This document shows positions 45,082 to 54,044 of a stretch of DNA of 64,000 bases, piece by piece. The DNA is from Nocardiopsis potens DSM 45234 (GTDB lineage: Bacteria > Actinomycetota > Actinomycetes > Streptosporangiales > Streptosporangiaceae), in the NCBI RefSeq assembly GCF_000341105.1, contig NZ_ANBB01000044.1, positions 1 to 64,000 on the forward strand. Reading direction: 5' to 3'. Both the position numbers and the translations under genes were made by a program. Positions within the stretch are counted from its first letter, which is position 1. Each line of letters opens with the position of its first letter. The notes under the pieces were generated by a model that worked only from the letters and a program-made list of their open reading frames with translations, was not told the origin of the DNA and did not search any database.

Positions 45082-45606
45082 ATGGCCGCGGACCGGACGC
45101 CCGAACCCACCGCACTCCGCGAGCGCGGTCCGGAAGAGCTGCCGGAGCGCAGCCGCATCGTCGCCGAGGCCCTGCGGGCCGCCGGGATCACCGGCGGAGT
45201 GGTCGAGCTGGACGCCTCGGCCCGCACCGCCGCGCTGGCCGCCGAGGCCCTGGGGTGCGAGGTCGGCGCGATCGCCAACAGCCTGGTCTTCATGGCGGAG
45301 GAGACCCCGGTCCTCGTTCTCACCAGCGGCCGGCACCGGGTGGCCACCGAAGCGCTGGCCGCCCGCCTCGGCCTGCCCGCCCTGAAGCGCGCCACCCCCG
45401 AGCAGGTCCGCTCCGCCACCGGTCAGGCCATCGGCGGCGTCGCCCCGGTGGGCCACCCGGAACCGCTGCTCACCGTGGTCGACGAGGCGCTGCGCGATCA
45501 CCCCCGGATCTGGGCCGCCGCGGGCACCCCGCACACCGTCTTCCCCACCACCCACGGCGAACTCCTCGCCCTCACCGGCGGCCGCCCCCTCCCCGTCACC
45601 GCCTGA
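45082..45606 (+). CDS. YbaK/EbsC-family aminoacyl-tRNA deacylase
   Basis: A 174-residue YbaK/ProX-like protein that would hydrolyse mischarged tRNA (often Cys-tRNA-Pro). Family features: VVELDASARTAALAAEALGCEVGAIANSLVFMA near 40-72, VLVLTSGRHRV near 76-86, LKRATPEQVRSATGQAIGGVAPVGH near 98-122 and the final AAGTPHTVFPTTHGELLALTGG. It begins at ATG 45082. GAGGAGA is upstream. It lies between the sigma/beta-domain genes and the CHAT gene, and no functional tie is visible. Confidence 0.9.
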   Translation: MAADRTPEPTALRERGPEELPERSRIVAEALRAAGITGGVVELDASARTAALAAEALGCEVGAIANSLVFMAEETPVLVLTSGRHRVATEALAARLGLPALKRATPEQVRSATGQAIGGVAPVGHPEPLLTVVDEALRDHPRIWAAAGTPHTVFPTTHGELLALTGGRPLPVTA

Positions 45607-46371
45607 CCCGCCCGGCCCCCCTGAACGCCCCTCCCCGGAGGCGCCGAACGGGCGCTCAGGGGCGGATCTTCCGGGTCCGCGGCCCCTCCACGCACGGAAG
45701 CGCGCCGCGCAGCGGCTCCGAAGCCGCTCACCGGCCTTCAGAGAGCACCGGGAACGCGTCCAGGGCACCCGAGCGGGCCGCCGGCGAGAAGGCCTCACGT
45801 TCCCGCCGTGCAGACGGGCCCGGCCGACGCAGAGCGTCGGCCTCGACGCCGCCGCCGTCCCGATGCCGAGGCCGAAGGGCAGAGCTTCGGGAGGGCCGCC
45901 CGCACCGCCGGCGGGTCCGGGCGCTCCGCACCGGCGCCGTGCGCCTGCGGGCCCGGCGCCTCGCCGCGAAGGCCCGGGCGGGGCGCGTCGAGCGCGGCCC
46001 CGCGTTCCCTCCCTCCCCTTCCCTGGCCGCCCCGCTCCGGCGGCGGGTCCCGGATCGGAGGATGAGACCGGAACCGCCCGAACCGCGTCGAACAGGCCCG
46101 TTTCACGGGGGAAAGCCGTTCGCGGGGCTTTTTCCAGGGGGTTCTGCAGGGGTTGCGGGTGGCCCGTTGGCATGGTTGGAGGCTTGTCACGACGGCGGAG
46201 GGATCTCCGGCTTTATCGGGATCCGCGACCGGGCCCGGGCCGGAATTCGCGGCCGCCCCTCCCGCCGGGCGGGCCGGGGCTGTTAAGCAGGGGCGTGCGG
46301 GCGCTCCGCCGGGCGGCGGAGCGGGCCGCGCTCATCCCCCGTTGGTCCGATCAGGACGAAGGGTGCTGCCC
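45607..46371. other. Long spacer (765 bp) before the CHAT gene
   Basis: No gene that I can support: frames here lack codon bias or protein character. A hairpin, GGCCGACGC-AGA-GCGTCGGCC (45822-45842), and a less G+C-rich stretch near 46120-46220 are the only visible features. The gap is longer than most in this window. Confidence 0.55.
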
Positions 46372-48789
46372 GTGACGGTGCTGCCCAGCGACGACCTCTT
46401 CGACTCCGCCGCCCTGCTGGCCCGCGACCCGGCCGCCGCCCTGCGGACCGCGGAGCGGACACTGGCCTCCCGTCCCGGACCGGCCGCCCGGGCCGAGGCC
46501 ACCCGGCTGCTCGGCCTCTGCCTGCACGAGCAGGGCGACGCCGCCGGAGCCGAGCGGGCGCTGCGGCGGGCGGCGGCGATCGGCGCGGCGGCGGGCCGGC
46601 ACCGCGCCGCGGAGCGGGCGCGCCGGTCCCGGCTGGCCATCCGGACCCGGCACGGCGGCCCCGGGCTCTCCGGGCCCCGCCTGGCCGACCCGGGCGGATC
46701 GCCGGCCCCGCCGGCGGCGCTCCTGCTCCGCCTCGGGATCGACCACGCCCAGCGGGGCCGGTTCGCCGCCGCGGCCGGGGAGTTCGGCGCCGCCCTGGCC
46801 GCCCTCCCCGGCGACGGAGGGCACCTCCCGCCCGCCCTGCTCTGCAACCGGGGCCGGGCGCTCATCTACGCCGGCCGCCCCGCCGAGGCCGAGGAGGACC
46901 TGCACCGCGCCCTCGCGCTGGCCGAGCAGCGGGCGCTGGGCTACCTGCGCGGCGCGGTGCTGCAGAACCTCGCCTGCCTGGCCGGGTGGCACGGGGACAC
47001 CGCGCGCGCCCTGGAACTCCTCACCGCCGCCGAGGCGACCGCCTCCCCAGGCCGCCGCACGGCGCTCGCCCTGGACCGGGCCGACGTCCTGCTCGGCGCG
47101 GGGATGCCCGACGAGGCGGCGCACTGCCTCGCCTCCGCGGCGCCCGGCCGCGGCGCGGAGGGCGCCGAGGCCGCCTCCGCCCTGCTCCTGACGGCCAGGC
47201 ACCGGCTCAGCCGGGGCGAGCACGCCTCCGCCCGCGACCTCGCCCGCCGCCTGCGGCGCTCCTTCCCTCCGGAGTCGCTCTGGTCCGCGCTGGCCCGCAC
47301 CGTGGAATGGGCCGCCCTCTGCCAGCTCCGGCCCGACCCCGTCCCCTTCCGCGCCGCGCCGCTGCGCACCGGCGTGCTCGGGGCGGACACGCTGCGGGCG
47401 GCCGCCCGGTGCGTGCCGTACCTGCCGCCGACCGCGGACGGCGGGCGGGCGGCCCGGTCCCGCGCCGCCGCGCTGGAGCGGATCGAGCGCGGGGACCACT
47501 CCGGTGCGCTGCGCCTGCTCGACGCGGTGCGGGCCGCGCGGCTCCCCGGGCACATGGAGCCGGCCGGGCACGCCTTCCCGCAGGAGCGTGAGATCGCCGC
47601 GGCCGCCCTGGCCCGGGCGCTGGCGGCGGGGAGCGGAGCGGAGGCCCTCGACTGGCTGGAGTTCACCGGCCGGGCGGGCTCCGCCGCCCCCTCCGGCGGG
47701 TGCTCCAGCAGGGCCTGGGCCGGGTCGGTGGCCCGGTTCCGCGGCGCCCGGCCGCGCCCCCGGGCCGGCTTCGCGGGCGCCGAGCGGCTCCGCCTGTCCG
47801 CGCAGTGGCACCGGTGCCGGCCGCGGCGGCGCGCGGGGGCCTCCGGCGGCGCCGCCCGGGCGCTGCTGGAGCGGCTGGGCGAGCGGGCGTTCGTCGGCTT
47901 CGCGTGCAGCGGCGGGGTGCACGCCGCGGTCACCGTCGCCGGCGGCGAGGTGCGGGTGCACCGGCTGCCGGGCCCGGGGGAGGCCGAGGACGCCGTGGCG
48001 AAGCTGCTCTTCGCCGCGTGCTCGCAGGCCGCCGTGCTGGACGGCGACCCGGACGCGGCGCTGTCCGCGAGCAGCGCCGCCGCGGTGGACCGGCTGCTGC
48101 TGGACCCGGTGGCGGCGGCCGTCGGGGACCGCCCGCTGGTCCTCCTCCCCCCGCGCTGCGCGCAGGGGCTGCCGTGGGGGCTGCTCCCCTCGCTGCGCGG
48201 CCGGGAGGTCTGCCTCGCCCCGTCCCCGCGCGCCTGGGCGGCGCTCGACGCGGGCCCCGGGACGGCCGCCGGCCCGGCGCTGCTCGCCTGCGGCCCCGGG
48301 CTGGACGGCGGGGAGAAGGAGCTGCGCGCGCTGCGGCGCCGCTACGCCGGGGCCGAGGTGCTCACCGGGGACCGGGCCGGCGCCGAGGAGGTCCTGCGCC
48401 GCCTGCCCGGCGCGCCGGTCGCCCACCTGATCGGGCACGGCTCGGTTCCGGCCGAGGCGCCGATGCTCTCCGGGATCCTCTTCGCCGACGGCCCGCTGCT
48501 CGCCTACGACGTGGAGCTGCTGGCCGGGGCGCCGCGGCTGACCGTGCTGTCGTCCTGCTGGACCGGGCGCTCGGTGCCGGCCCCCTCGGGCGCCCCGCTG
48601 GGGCTGGCGGCGGCGCTGCTCGCGCGCGGCGGGCGCACCGTCGTCGCCGGCGTGCTCCCGGTCCGGGACGGCTGCATCCGCGGTCCGATGGAGCGCTTCC
48701 ACGCGGCCCTGGCGGCGGGCGCCGGCCCCGCGCGGGCCGTCGCCGACCACCTCGCCGCGCACGGCTTCGTCTGCCTGGGCGCCGGTTGA
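46372..48789 (+). CDS. TPR-CHAT protein (caspase-like protease domain)
   Basis: An 805-residue protein. The N-terminal 480 residues are helical repeats of tetratricopeptide type (for example AARAEATRLLGLCLHEQGDAAGAERALRRAAAIG). The C-terminal 280 residues are a CHAT domain. The catalytic pair is present: His689 in LIGHGSVP and Cys729 in LSSCWTGR, with [21 protein letters not shown] near the end. CHAT proteases act in bacterial conflict systems or as regulators of proteolysis. GTG 46372 is chosen because GAAGGG lies about 8 nt upstream; GTG 46363 is possible. A sigma factor is encoded 2 kb upstream. Confidence 0.85.
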   Translation: MTVLPSDDLFDSAALLARDPAAALRTAERTLASRPGPAARAEATRLLGLCLHEQGDAAGAERALRRAAAIGAAAGRHRAAERARRSRLAIRTRHGGPGLSGPRLADPGGSPAPPAALLLRLGIDHAQRGRFAAAAGEFGAALAALPGDGGHLPPALLCNRGRALIYAGRPAEAEEDLHRALALAEQRALGYLRGAVLQNLACLAGWHGDTARALELLTAAEATASPGRRTALALDRADVLLGAGMPDEAAHCLASAAPGRGAEGAEAASALLLTARHRLSRGEHASARDLARRLRRSFPPESLWSALARTVEWAALCQLRPDPVPFRAAPLRTGVLGADTLRAAARCVPYLPPTADGGRAARSRAAALERIERGDHSGALRLLDAVRAARLPGHMEPAGHAFPQEREIAAAALARALAAGSGAEALDWLEFTGRAGSAAPSGGCSSRAWAGSVARFRGARPRPRAGFAGAERLRLSAQWHRCRPRRRAGASGGAARALLERLGERAFVGFACSGGVHAAVTVAGGEVRVHRLPGPGEAEDAVAKLLFAACSQAAVLDGDPDAALSASSAAAVDRLLLDPVAAAVGDRPLVLLPPRCAQGLPWGLLPSLRGREVCLAPSPRAWAALDAGPGTAAGPALLACGPGLDGGEKELRALRRRYAGAEVLTGDRAGAEEVLRRLPGAPVAHLIGHGSVPAEAPMLSGILFADGPLLAYDVELLAGAPRLTVLSSCWTGRSVPAPSGAPLGLAAALLARGGRTVVAGVLPVRDGCIRGPMERFHAALAAGAGPARAVADHLAAHGFVCLGAG

Positions 48790-48847
48790 GGGCCGGGCCG
48801 GCCGCGGCGTCCGCCGCAGGCGGCGGCGGAGCGCGTACCGTCGGAGC

Positions 48848-49246
48848 ATGACTTCCGATGCCGAAGACGCCTCCCCGTCCGGTCCGCGGGTGTTCACCCT
48901 GGAGGAGGCCCGCGGTCTGATGCCGGAGATCCGGCGGCGCGCCGCGGAGCTGGTGGGGCTCCGCGCCGACCTCGCCGAGCTCGCCGCCGACCTGCGCGCC
49001 TCCGGCGAGTCGGGGCTGGGCGGCCGGGCCGAGCTCAAGGGCCTGGAGGCCCGGTTCGAGGAGCTGCGCGCCTGGTTCCCGGAGAACGGGGTGGAGGTGA
49101 AGGGCCTGGCCCCGATCCTGCTCGACCTGCCCGCCCTCCTGGACGGCGCCCCGGTCCGGCTCTGCTGGCTGGAGGGCGAGCCCGAACTCGCCTGGTACCA
49201 CCGGAGCGACCTGGGCTTCATCGCCCGCCGCCCGCTGCCGGGCTGA
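48848..49246 (+). CDS. DUF2203-family protein
   Basis: A 132-residue protein with the DUF2203 pattern: VFTLEEARGLMPEIRRRAAELVGLRADL near 15-42, a Gly-rich loop, then GVEVKGLAPILLDLPALLDG and VRLCWLEGEPELAWYHRSDLGFIARRP. A helical coiled region leads to a compact beta part. Widespread in bacteria and of unknown function. It starts at ATG 48848, 58 bp after the CHAT stop. Confidence 0.88.
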   Translation: MTSDAEDASPSGPRVFTLEEARGLMPEIRRRAAELVGLRADLAELAADLRASGESGLGGRAELKGLEARFEELRAWFPENGVEVKGLAPILLDLPALLDGAPVRLCWLEGEPELAWYHRSDLGFIARRPLPG

Positions 49247-49360
49247 TCCGGTCCCGCCGTCGGGGACAGTGCGGTCAGGGGGTTCCTCCGCGGGCCCGGC
49301 GGGGCCGGGGCGGGGTGCGGGCGGCCCGGGCGGGGTGCGCCGCCGCGGGCCGCCCGGTGG

Positions 49361-50023
49361 TCACCAGCCGCGGGCCCGCCACTCGTCCAGGTGCGGGCGC
49401 TCGGCGCCGAGGGTGGTGTCCTTGCCGTGGCCCGGGTAGACCCAGGTGTCGTCGCCGAGTTCGGCGAAGACGCGCGCCTCCACGTCGCTCAGCAGCGACC
49501 GGAAGTCCGCGTCGGACCAGGTCTTGCCGACGCCGCCGGGGAACAGGCTGTCCCCGGTGAACAGGTGGACGGCGCCCGAGGGGTCGTCGTAGCGGAGCGC
49601 GATCGACCCCGGTGTGTGCCCGCGGAGGTGGACGACCCGCAGCTCCGCCTCGCCGACCGGGATCCGGTCGCCGTGCTCCACCGCGTCGTCGACGGAGACC
49701 GGGAGCTCGCCGGCGTCGGCCGGGTGCGCCACGGTGCGGGCGCCGGTGGTGCCCACCACCTCGGCCAGGGCCTGCCAGTGGTCGCCGTGCCGGTGCGTGG
49801 TGATCACCCGGGCCAGTCCGTCGTCGCCGATCAGGTCCAGGATGCGGTCGGCCTCGTCCGCGGCGTCGATCAGCGCCGCCTCGCCGGTCCTCTTGCAGCG
49901 GAGCAGGTAGACGTTGTTGTCCATGCCCCCGACCGCGAGCTTGCTGATGGTCAGTTCGGACAGGTCGCGCGTGTCGGCGGGTCCGCCGACCCGCGTATCT
50001 CCGGAGTAGGTCACGTCTCCCAT
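49361..50023 (-). CDS. Metallo-beta-lactamase-fold hydrolase (glyoxalase II-like)
   Basis: A 220-residue MBL-fold enzyme with two-metal site: THRHGDHWQ near 75-83 (HxHxDH), a second His in LRGHTPGSIAL near 132 and the Asp in LFTGDSLFPGG near 149, and YPGHGKDTTLG near 192. It should hydrolyse a thioester or a similar bond, as glyoxalase II does. ATG 50023 sits in TAATG, overlapping the stop of the enoyl-CoA hydratase gene, so they are translationally coupled. Confidence 0.9.
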   Translation of the reverse strand: MGDVTYSGDTRVGGPADTRDLSELTISKLAVGGMDNNVYLLRCKRTGEAALIDAADEADRILDLIGDDGLARVITTHRHGDHWQALAEVVGTTGARTVAHPADAGELPVSVDDAVEHGDRIPVGEAELRVVHLRGHTPGSIALRYDDPSGAVHLFTGDSLFPGGVGKTWSDADFRSLLSDVEARVFAELGDDTWVYPGHGKDTTLGAERPHLDEWRARGW

Positions 50024-50814
50024 TACAGCACCCACTCCGGCTTGCGTTTCTCGAAGAACGCGGCCCGCCCTTCGGCGGCCTCCGCGCTCGCGAAGTAGCG
50101 GGCGGACAGCTCGGCCATCCGGGCGAACGCCTTGCCGCGCTCCTCCGCGCCGTCCGCGCCGAGCAGGGCCTTGGCGCCGGTGAGCGCGCCGGGCGCGGCG
50201 GCGCGCAGGCCGTCCAGCACCCGCCCGGTCACGGCGTCCAGCTCCCCGGCCGGGACGGCCGCGGTGAGCAGGCCGGAGGCGGCCGCCTCCCGGGCGCCGA
50301 ACACCTCGCCGGTGAGGAAGTAGCGGGTCATGGCCCGGTCGGTCATCCGCACCGAGACCGGGATGGAGATCATCGCCGGGATCACCCCGATGCGCACCTC
50401 GGAGAAGGCGAACTCGGTCTCCTCCGGGGCGATCGCGATGTCGGCGGCGGCGACCAGGCCGAGCCCCCCGGCCCGCGCGGTGCCGTTGAGCCTGGCCACC
50501 ACGGGCTTGGGCGCCTCCATGATCGCGGAGAAGATCTCCGCCATGCCGGGCGCGGCCGGGTCGGGCTCCTTGCCCGCGAGCTGCTCGCCGACCTCCTTCA
50601 GGTCGGCGCCGGCGCAGAACACCCGGCCCGCGCCGGTGAGCACCACGGCGCGCACGCCGTCGTCGGCCATCGCCGCGGCGAGCTCCGCGGCCAGCTCCGT
50701 GCGCAGCCGCGCGGAGAGCGCGTTGCGGTTGTGCTCGGAGTCCAGGGTGATGGTGGCGATTCCGCGGTCGGAATCGCGCCGCACCAGCGGTCGCCCGCTG
50801 TCCGGTTCCGCCAT
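50023..50814 (-). CDS. Enoyl-CoA hydratase-family protein
   Basis: A 263-residue crotonase. Oxyanion-hole segments: FCAGADLKEVGEQL near 66-79 and LNGTARAGGLGLVAAADIAIA near 107-127. AFSEVRIGVIPAMIS carries the first catalytic Glu; the second expected position reads RYFLTG with no Glu, as in some non-hydratase crotonases. Start ATG 50814. The first gene of a pair with the MBL hydrolase, perhaps acyl-CoA or branched-chain degradation. Confidence 0.87.
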   Translation of the reverse strand: MAEPDSGRPLVRRDSDRGIATITLDSEHNRNALSARLRTELAAELAAAMADDGVRAVVLTGAGRVFCAGADLKEVGEQLAGKEPDPAAPGMAEIFSAIMEAPKPVVARLNGTARAGGLGLVAAADIAIAPEETEFAFSEVRIGVIPAMISIPVSVRMTDRAMTRYFLTGEVFGAREAAASGLLTAAVPAGELDAVTGRVLDGLRAAAPGALTGAKALLGADGAEERGKAFARMAELSARYFASAEAAEGRAAFFEKRKPEWVL

Positions 50815-50899
50815 CTGGCGTCGTCCCTTTCCGTCGTCTTCCGTCGTCGTTCCGTCGTCTCGGTGCCGGGCCGCCGCCGGGCCCCGGCGTCCGCGGCGC

Positions 50900-51382
50900 T
50901 CAGCCGCGGGCGCGGCGGGCGCGCAGCGCCTCCAGGGCCCCGTCGGCGTGCGCGCTCATCCGGATCTCGCTCCGCACCACCCGCAGCACCGTGCGGTCGG
51001 TGTCGATGACGAAGGTGTGCCTGCGGGTGGGGGCGAGCGCGGACAGCCCGGGGGCGGTCCGGCGCACCCCGTAGCGCAGCGCGACGGCCCCGTCGGGGTC
51101 GGAGAGGAGCGGGAAGCCGAAGCCGTGCCGCCCGTCGAAGGCGGCCTGGCGGTCCACCGGGTCGGCGCTGATCCCGGCGCAGTGCGCGCCGAGTTCGGCG
51201 AACTCCGCCGAGAGGTCGCGGAAGCGGCAGCTCTCCGCGGTGCAGCCCGGGGTCATCGCGGCGGGGTAGAAGAAGAGCGCCAGCGGGCCGCCGGCCAGCA
51301 GCCCGCCCAGGTCGCGCGGTTCACCGTGCTGATCGGGCAGCGAGAAGTCGGGGGCATGGTCACCGATGTCCACGGCCGCCAC
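50900..51382 (-). CDS. Peroxiredoxin (BCP/AhpC-type)
   Basis: A 160-residue thiol peroxidase that reduces peroxides. The active-site segment is FFYPAAMTPGCTAESCRFRD: peroxidatic Cys in TPGCT and a second Cys five residues later (BCP-like). Family core HAPDFSLPDQHG precedes it and HTFVIDTDRTV follows. The start is GTG 51382 or GTG 51373 (VDIGDHAPDF). A -10-like CTTAGG adjoins the GTG, so it could be leaderless. Confidence 0.9.
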   Translation of the reverse strand: MAAVDIGDHAPDFSLPDQHGEPRDLGGLLAGGPLALFFYPAAMTPGCTAESCRFRDLSAEFAELGAHCAGISADPVDRQAAFDGRHGFGFPLLSDPDGAVALRYGVRRTAPGLSALAPTRRHTFVIDTDRTVLRVVRSEIRMSAHADGALEALRARRARG

Positions 51383-51434
51383 CCTAAGCCACCGCCGCGC
51401 GGGGCGACAGGGGCGCCCCGGGTGCGCCCCCGGC

Positions 51435-52607
51435 TCAGGTCGCGGTGGTCGCGGCCAGCAGCGGAATGCTCAGTTCGGCGGGGGTCAGCGAGCCGTGCTG
51501 GCCGACCAGGCGGCTCTCGGCCGGCTCCGCCGCGGGCAGGACCAGGGCGGCGGCGCCCCGGGCGACGGCCAGCACGTCGCCGATCCGCTCGCGGACCGCG
51601 CCGTCGGTCGCCGGGCCGTAGTAGCCGGCGGCGACCGCCTCCTCCCGGGTGAGCACCGCCGCGGCCGGGCCGAGCCGCTCGGCCCATGCCGACCGGACGT
51701 CCTCGGCCGCGCCGGGCTCGGTGTACACCTGCCGCATCCGCGCCTCGCCCGCGACCACCCGCACGCCGCGCCGGAGCTCGGGGTCGGCCTCCAGGTCGAC
51801 CCGCTGCCCGGGGTCGGAGTCGACCATGCCGTGGTCGGCGGTGATGTAGAGCGCGGTGTCGGGCGGCAGCGCGCCGGCGATCTGCTCGGCCAGCCGGTCC
51901 ACCTGGCCCAGGTGGACGCGCCAGTGGTCGGAGCCGACCCCGTGCAGGTGGCCGTAGGAGTCCAGGTCGGCGTGGTAGGCGAAGACCAGCGAGCGCTCCC
52001 GCGCCGCCAGCTCCGCGGAGACCCGCACGGCGACCGAGGTGAGGTCGTCCGCGGGCAGGTAGCTGCTGCCGCGCGCGGTGGCGCGGGTGAGCCGGCTCCC
52101 CTCGAAGGCGGCGGAGGCGACGTAGCCGGTCGCCACCCCCGCGCGCTCGGCGCGCTGGTAGACGGTGGTCAGCGGCTGCCACTCCTCGGGCTCCACCCCG
52201 GCCTCCGCGCCCCAGCGGAGCTGGTTGAGCACGGTGTCGGTGCCGGGGACGACGACCTTGTAGCCGACGATGCCGTGGTGGCCGGGGGCCGCGCCGGTGC
52301 CGAAGGTGGTGAGGCTGGTCGCGGTGGTGGTGGGGAAGGCGGCGGTGAGCGGGGGCCGCGCGGCCGGGGCGCCGATCAGCGAGGAGAGGAACGGCGCGTG
52401 CTCCCGCGCCGCCAGCAGCGGCTCCCAGCCCATCCCGTCGATCAGCAGCACGCAGGCGCGGCGGGCCGGGGGCAGGCCGAGCGCGTTCGGCTCGCCGGGG
52501 ACCCCGAGCGAGGCGAGCACCGAGGGGGCCAGGTCGGCCAGGGAGCCGGCGCCGTAGCGCGGGGCCTCGAAGGGGGCGTCGCCGCCCGGAACGGCGGTGG
52601 TCAACAT
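51435..52607 (-). CDS. Alkaline phosphatase-superfamily nucleotide pyrophosphatase/phosphodiesterase
   Basis: A 390-residue enzyme of the alkaline-phosphatase fold. Metal and nucleophile motifs: VLLIDGMGWEPL near 53-64, FPTTTATSLTTFGTG near 90-104 (catalytic Thr), YHADLDSYGHLHG near 210-222 and ITADHGMVDSD near 254. This pattern fits phosphodiesterases acting on nucleotides or phosphonates. AGGAGG precedes ATG 52607. No signal peptide is seen, so it is probably cytoplasmic. Confidence 0.88.
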   Translation of the reverse strand: MLTTAVPGGDAPFEAPRYGAGSLADLAPSVLASLGVPGEPNALGLPPARRACVLLIDGMGWEPLLAAREHAPFLSSLIGAPAARPPLTAAFPTTTATSLTTFGTGAAPGHHGIVGYKVVVPGTDTVLNQLRWGAEAGVEPEEWQPLTTVYQRAERAGVATGYVASAAFEGSRLTRATARGSSYLPADDLTSVAVRVSAELAARERSLVFAYHADLDSYGHLHGVGSDHWRVHLGQVDRLAEQIAGALPPDTALYITADHGMVDSDPGQRVDLEADPELRRGVRVVAGEARMRQVYTEPGAAEDVRSAWAERLGPAAAVLTREEAVAAGYYGPATDGAVRERIGDVLAVARGAAALVLPAAEPAESRLVGQHGSLTPAELSIPLLAATTAT

Positions 52608-52653
52608 GGCCTCCTGAGGGGTCGGGGGCGCCCGCGGCGCCGGCCGCCGCCGG

Positions 52654-53247
52654 TCAGCGGGCGGTGGCGGCGGACAGCACGTCGGCGAAGTTGATCACGG
52701 TGGCCACGGCGTCCGCTCCGTCGGCGGCCTGGCTGACCCGCAGGGTCAGCGGTTCGGCGGTCACCGCGCCGGTGTAGCCGTGGTCGGCCTCGCAGGCCTC
52801 GTCCGCGCAGGAGGCCGGCTCCAGGTCGATGTGGGCGATCGCGCCCCAGTTCACGCTGAGGCTGATGCTGAGCACCACTTCGCTGGGCAGCGTGCCCGGG
52901 GTGTACTCGGCCGGGTCGGCGACGACCCGGGTGAGCGCGACCGACTGGATGTTGCCGAGCCCGATCGCGTCGGTGGTGGTGGAGGCGTGCGGACGCTCCG
53001 CGCCCTCGCCCGCCGGGTGCTCGTCGGTGTGGCAGACGATGAGGCGGGTCGGGGTCAGCAGCAGCACGGTGATGTGCCGCCGCATCTCCATGGCCGGGTC
53101 GAACGTGGCCTCGTGGTGGACGACGAAGGCCTCTGCGACCTCGCCGCCGAGGGCGGTGGCGACGGCGTCGATCACGAGGCCGGGGTAGTAGCCGCTCCGC
53201 TCGATCTCCAGACGCCAGTCGGTGGGCACGGCACGCGTTTTCCTCAT
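52654..53247 (-). CDS. DUF5998-family protein
   Basis: A 197-residue protein matching DUF5998, conserved in actinomycetes: LEIERSGYYPGLVIDAVATALGGE near 13-36, FVVHHEATFDPAMEMRRHITVLLLTPTRLIVCHTDEH near 41-77 and ADPAEYTPGTLPSEVVLSIS near 110-130, ending with a Cys pair CADEACEADHGYTGAV. Function unknown. ATG 53247 is chosen; AGGA lies 7 nt upstream. Confidence 0.9.
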   Translation of the reverse strand: MRKTRAVPTDWRLEIERSGYYPGLVIDAVATALGGEVAEAFVVHHEATFDPAMEMRRHITVLLLTPTRLIVCHTDEHPAGEGAERPHASTTTDAIGLGNIQSVALTRVVADPAEYTPGTLPSEVVLSISLSVNWGAIAHIDLEPASCADEACEADHGYTGAVTAEPLTLRVSQAADGADAVATVINFADVLSAATAR

Positions 53248-53361
53248 ACCTCCATCCTGCCCTCTCCCGGCGACGGATCGCACCGGCCCTGTGGACGGAG
53301 GCGGCGCCGCGGCCGGCCGGGGCATGGGTAGCGGGCGCCCTCGGCGGGTAGGGGCGTGGGC

Positions 53362-53622
53362 ATGGACGCGACAGAGTTCCGCAGCGCCGGGAGCACGGCC
53401 CGGACCGTGGGGCCGTGTGCGACGTATCCGCCTCCGCCGCCGGGACCGCCCGGCCCTCCGGGGCCGCCCGGGCCCCCCGGACCGCCCGGTCCCGTTCCGC
53501 CGGGGCCGAACCCGATCCCGCCGGACCCCCCGCTGCCGGGTCCGCCCGGCCCGGGCCCCGGTCCGGGACCTGGTCCCGGCCCGCTGCCGCCCGACCCGGA
53601 GCCGCAGCCCGACCCGGCCTGA
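53362..53622 (+). CDS. Small proline-rich, collagen-like (GPP repeat) protein
   Basis: A putative 86-residue protein: about 22 ordinary residues (MDATEFRSAGSTARTVGP) then Pro/Gly repeats of PPG type (YPPPPPGPPGPPG, then PGPGPGPGPGPLPPDPEPQP). An in-frame GTG lies two codons earlier. The codon use in the first 25 residues looks coding and a GTAGGGG element precedes it, but repeats of this composition arise easily in 73% G+C DNA and a long frame also exists on the other strand. Followed by two strong hairpins. Treat as possible. Confidence 0.45.
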   Translation: MDATEFRSAGSTARTVGPCATYPPPPPGPPGPPGPPGPPGPPGPVPPGPNPIPPDPPLPGPPGPGPGPGPGPGPLPPDPEPQPDPA

Positions 53623-53716
53623 GGGGCCGCCGGGACCACCGGCCGTACGGCCGGCCGCATGCGGGCCGGTGCGGACCGGGCCGCGCGGCCGCCCGCGCCC
53701 CCGGCGGCCTCTGAGA

Positions 53717-53758
53717 CCGTCCGGCGGGGCGCAACCTTCCGCTCGCCCCGCCGGACGG
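53717..53758. terminator. Hairpin with 15-bp stem
   Basis: 53717-53731 pairs with 53744-53758 around a 12-nt loop containing CAACCTTCC. Confidence 0.7.
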
Positions 53759-53770
53759 CGGCCCCGCCGT

Positions 53771-53814
53771 CACCGCCCCGCCCCCGGCCGAGACCGGCCG
53801 GGGGCGGGGCGGTG
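53771..53814. terminator. Hairpin with perfect 20-bp stem
   Basis: 53771-53790 pairs with 53795-53814 around AGAC. Together with the preceding hairpin it forms a bidirectional block between convergent genes. Confidence 0.8.
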
Positions 53815-54044
53815 CGCTCTCCGTCCTCGGAGCGCCGATCCGGAAGCCGATGGGAGAAGGGGCGGCGCGGCGGCCCGCGGGCGGGAACCGGGGGAAGGCC
53901 TGTGCACCGTCCCGGGTCCGGACCCGCCGCCGGCCCCGGTGCACCGCGGCCGGTCCCGCCGGAGGCGGGGCGCCCGAGCCGCCGATCCGCTGAGGAGCCG
54001 AGCGGCGCCTCCTGCGGCCGCCGTCGGGCCGGCGGTGCGGAGTA

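Larger units (their letters stand above)
53623..54044. other. Convergent spacer (422 bp) with two strong hairpins
   Basis: No gene. It holds two tandem hairpins (53717-53758 and 53771-53814) and a GC-rich remainder with no clear structure. Confidence 0.6.

Noticed and set aside
53244-53660. Minus-strand Gly/Pro-rich frame opposite the PPG repeat
   Set aside because: It has no ordered part and overlaps the DUF5998 start; the plus-strand reading is a little more plausible.
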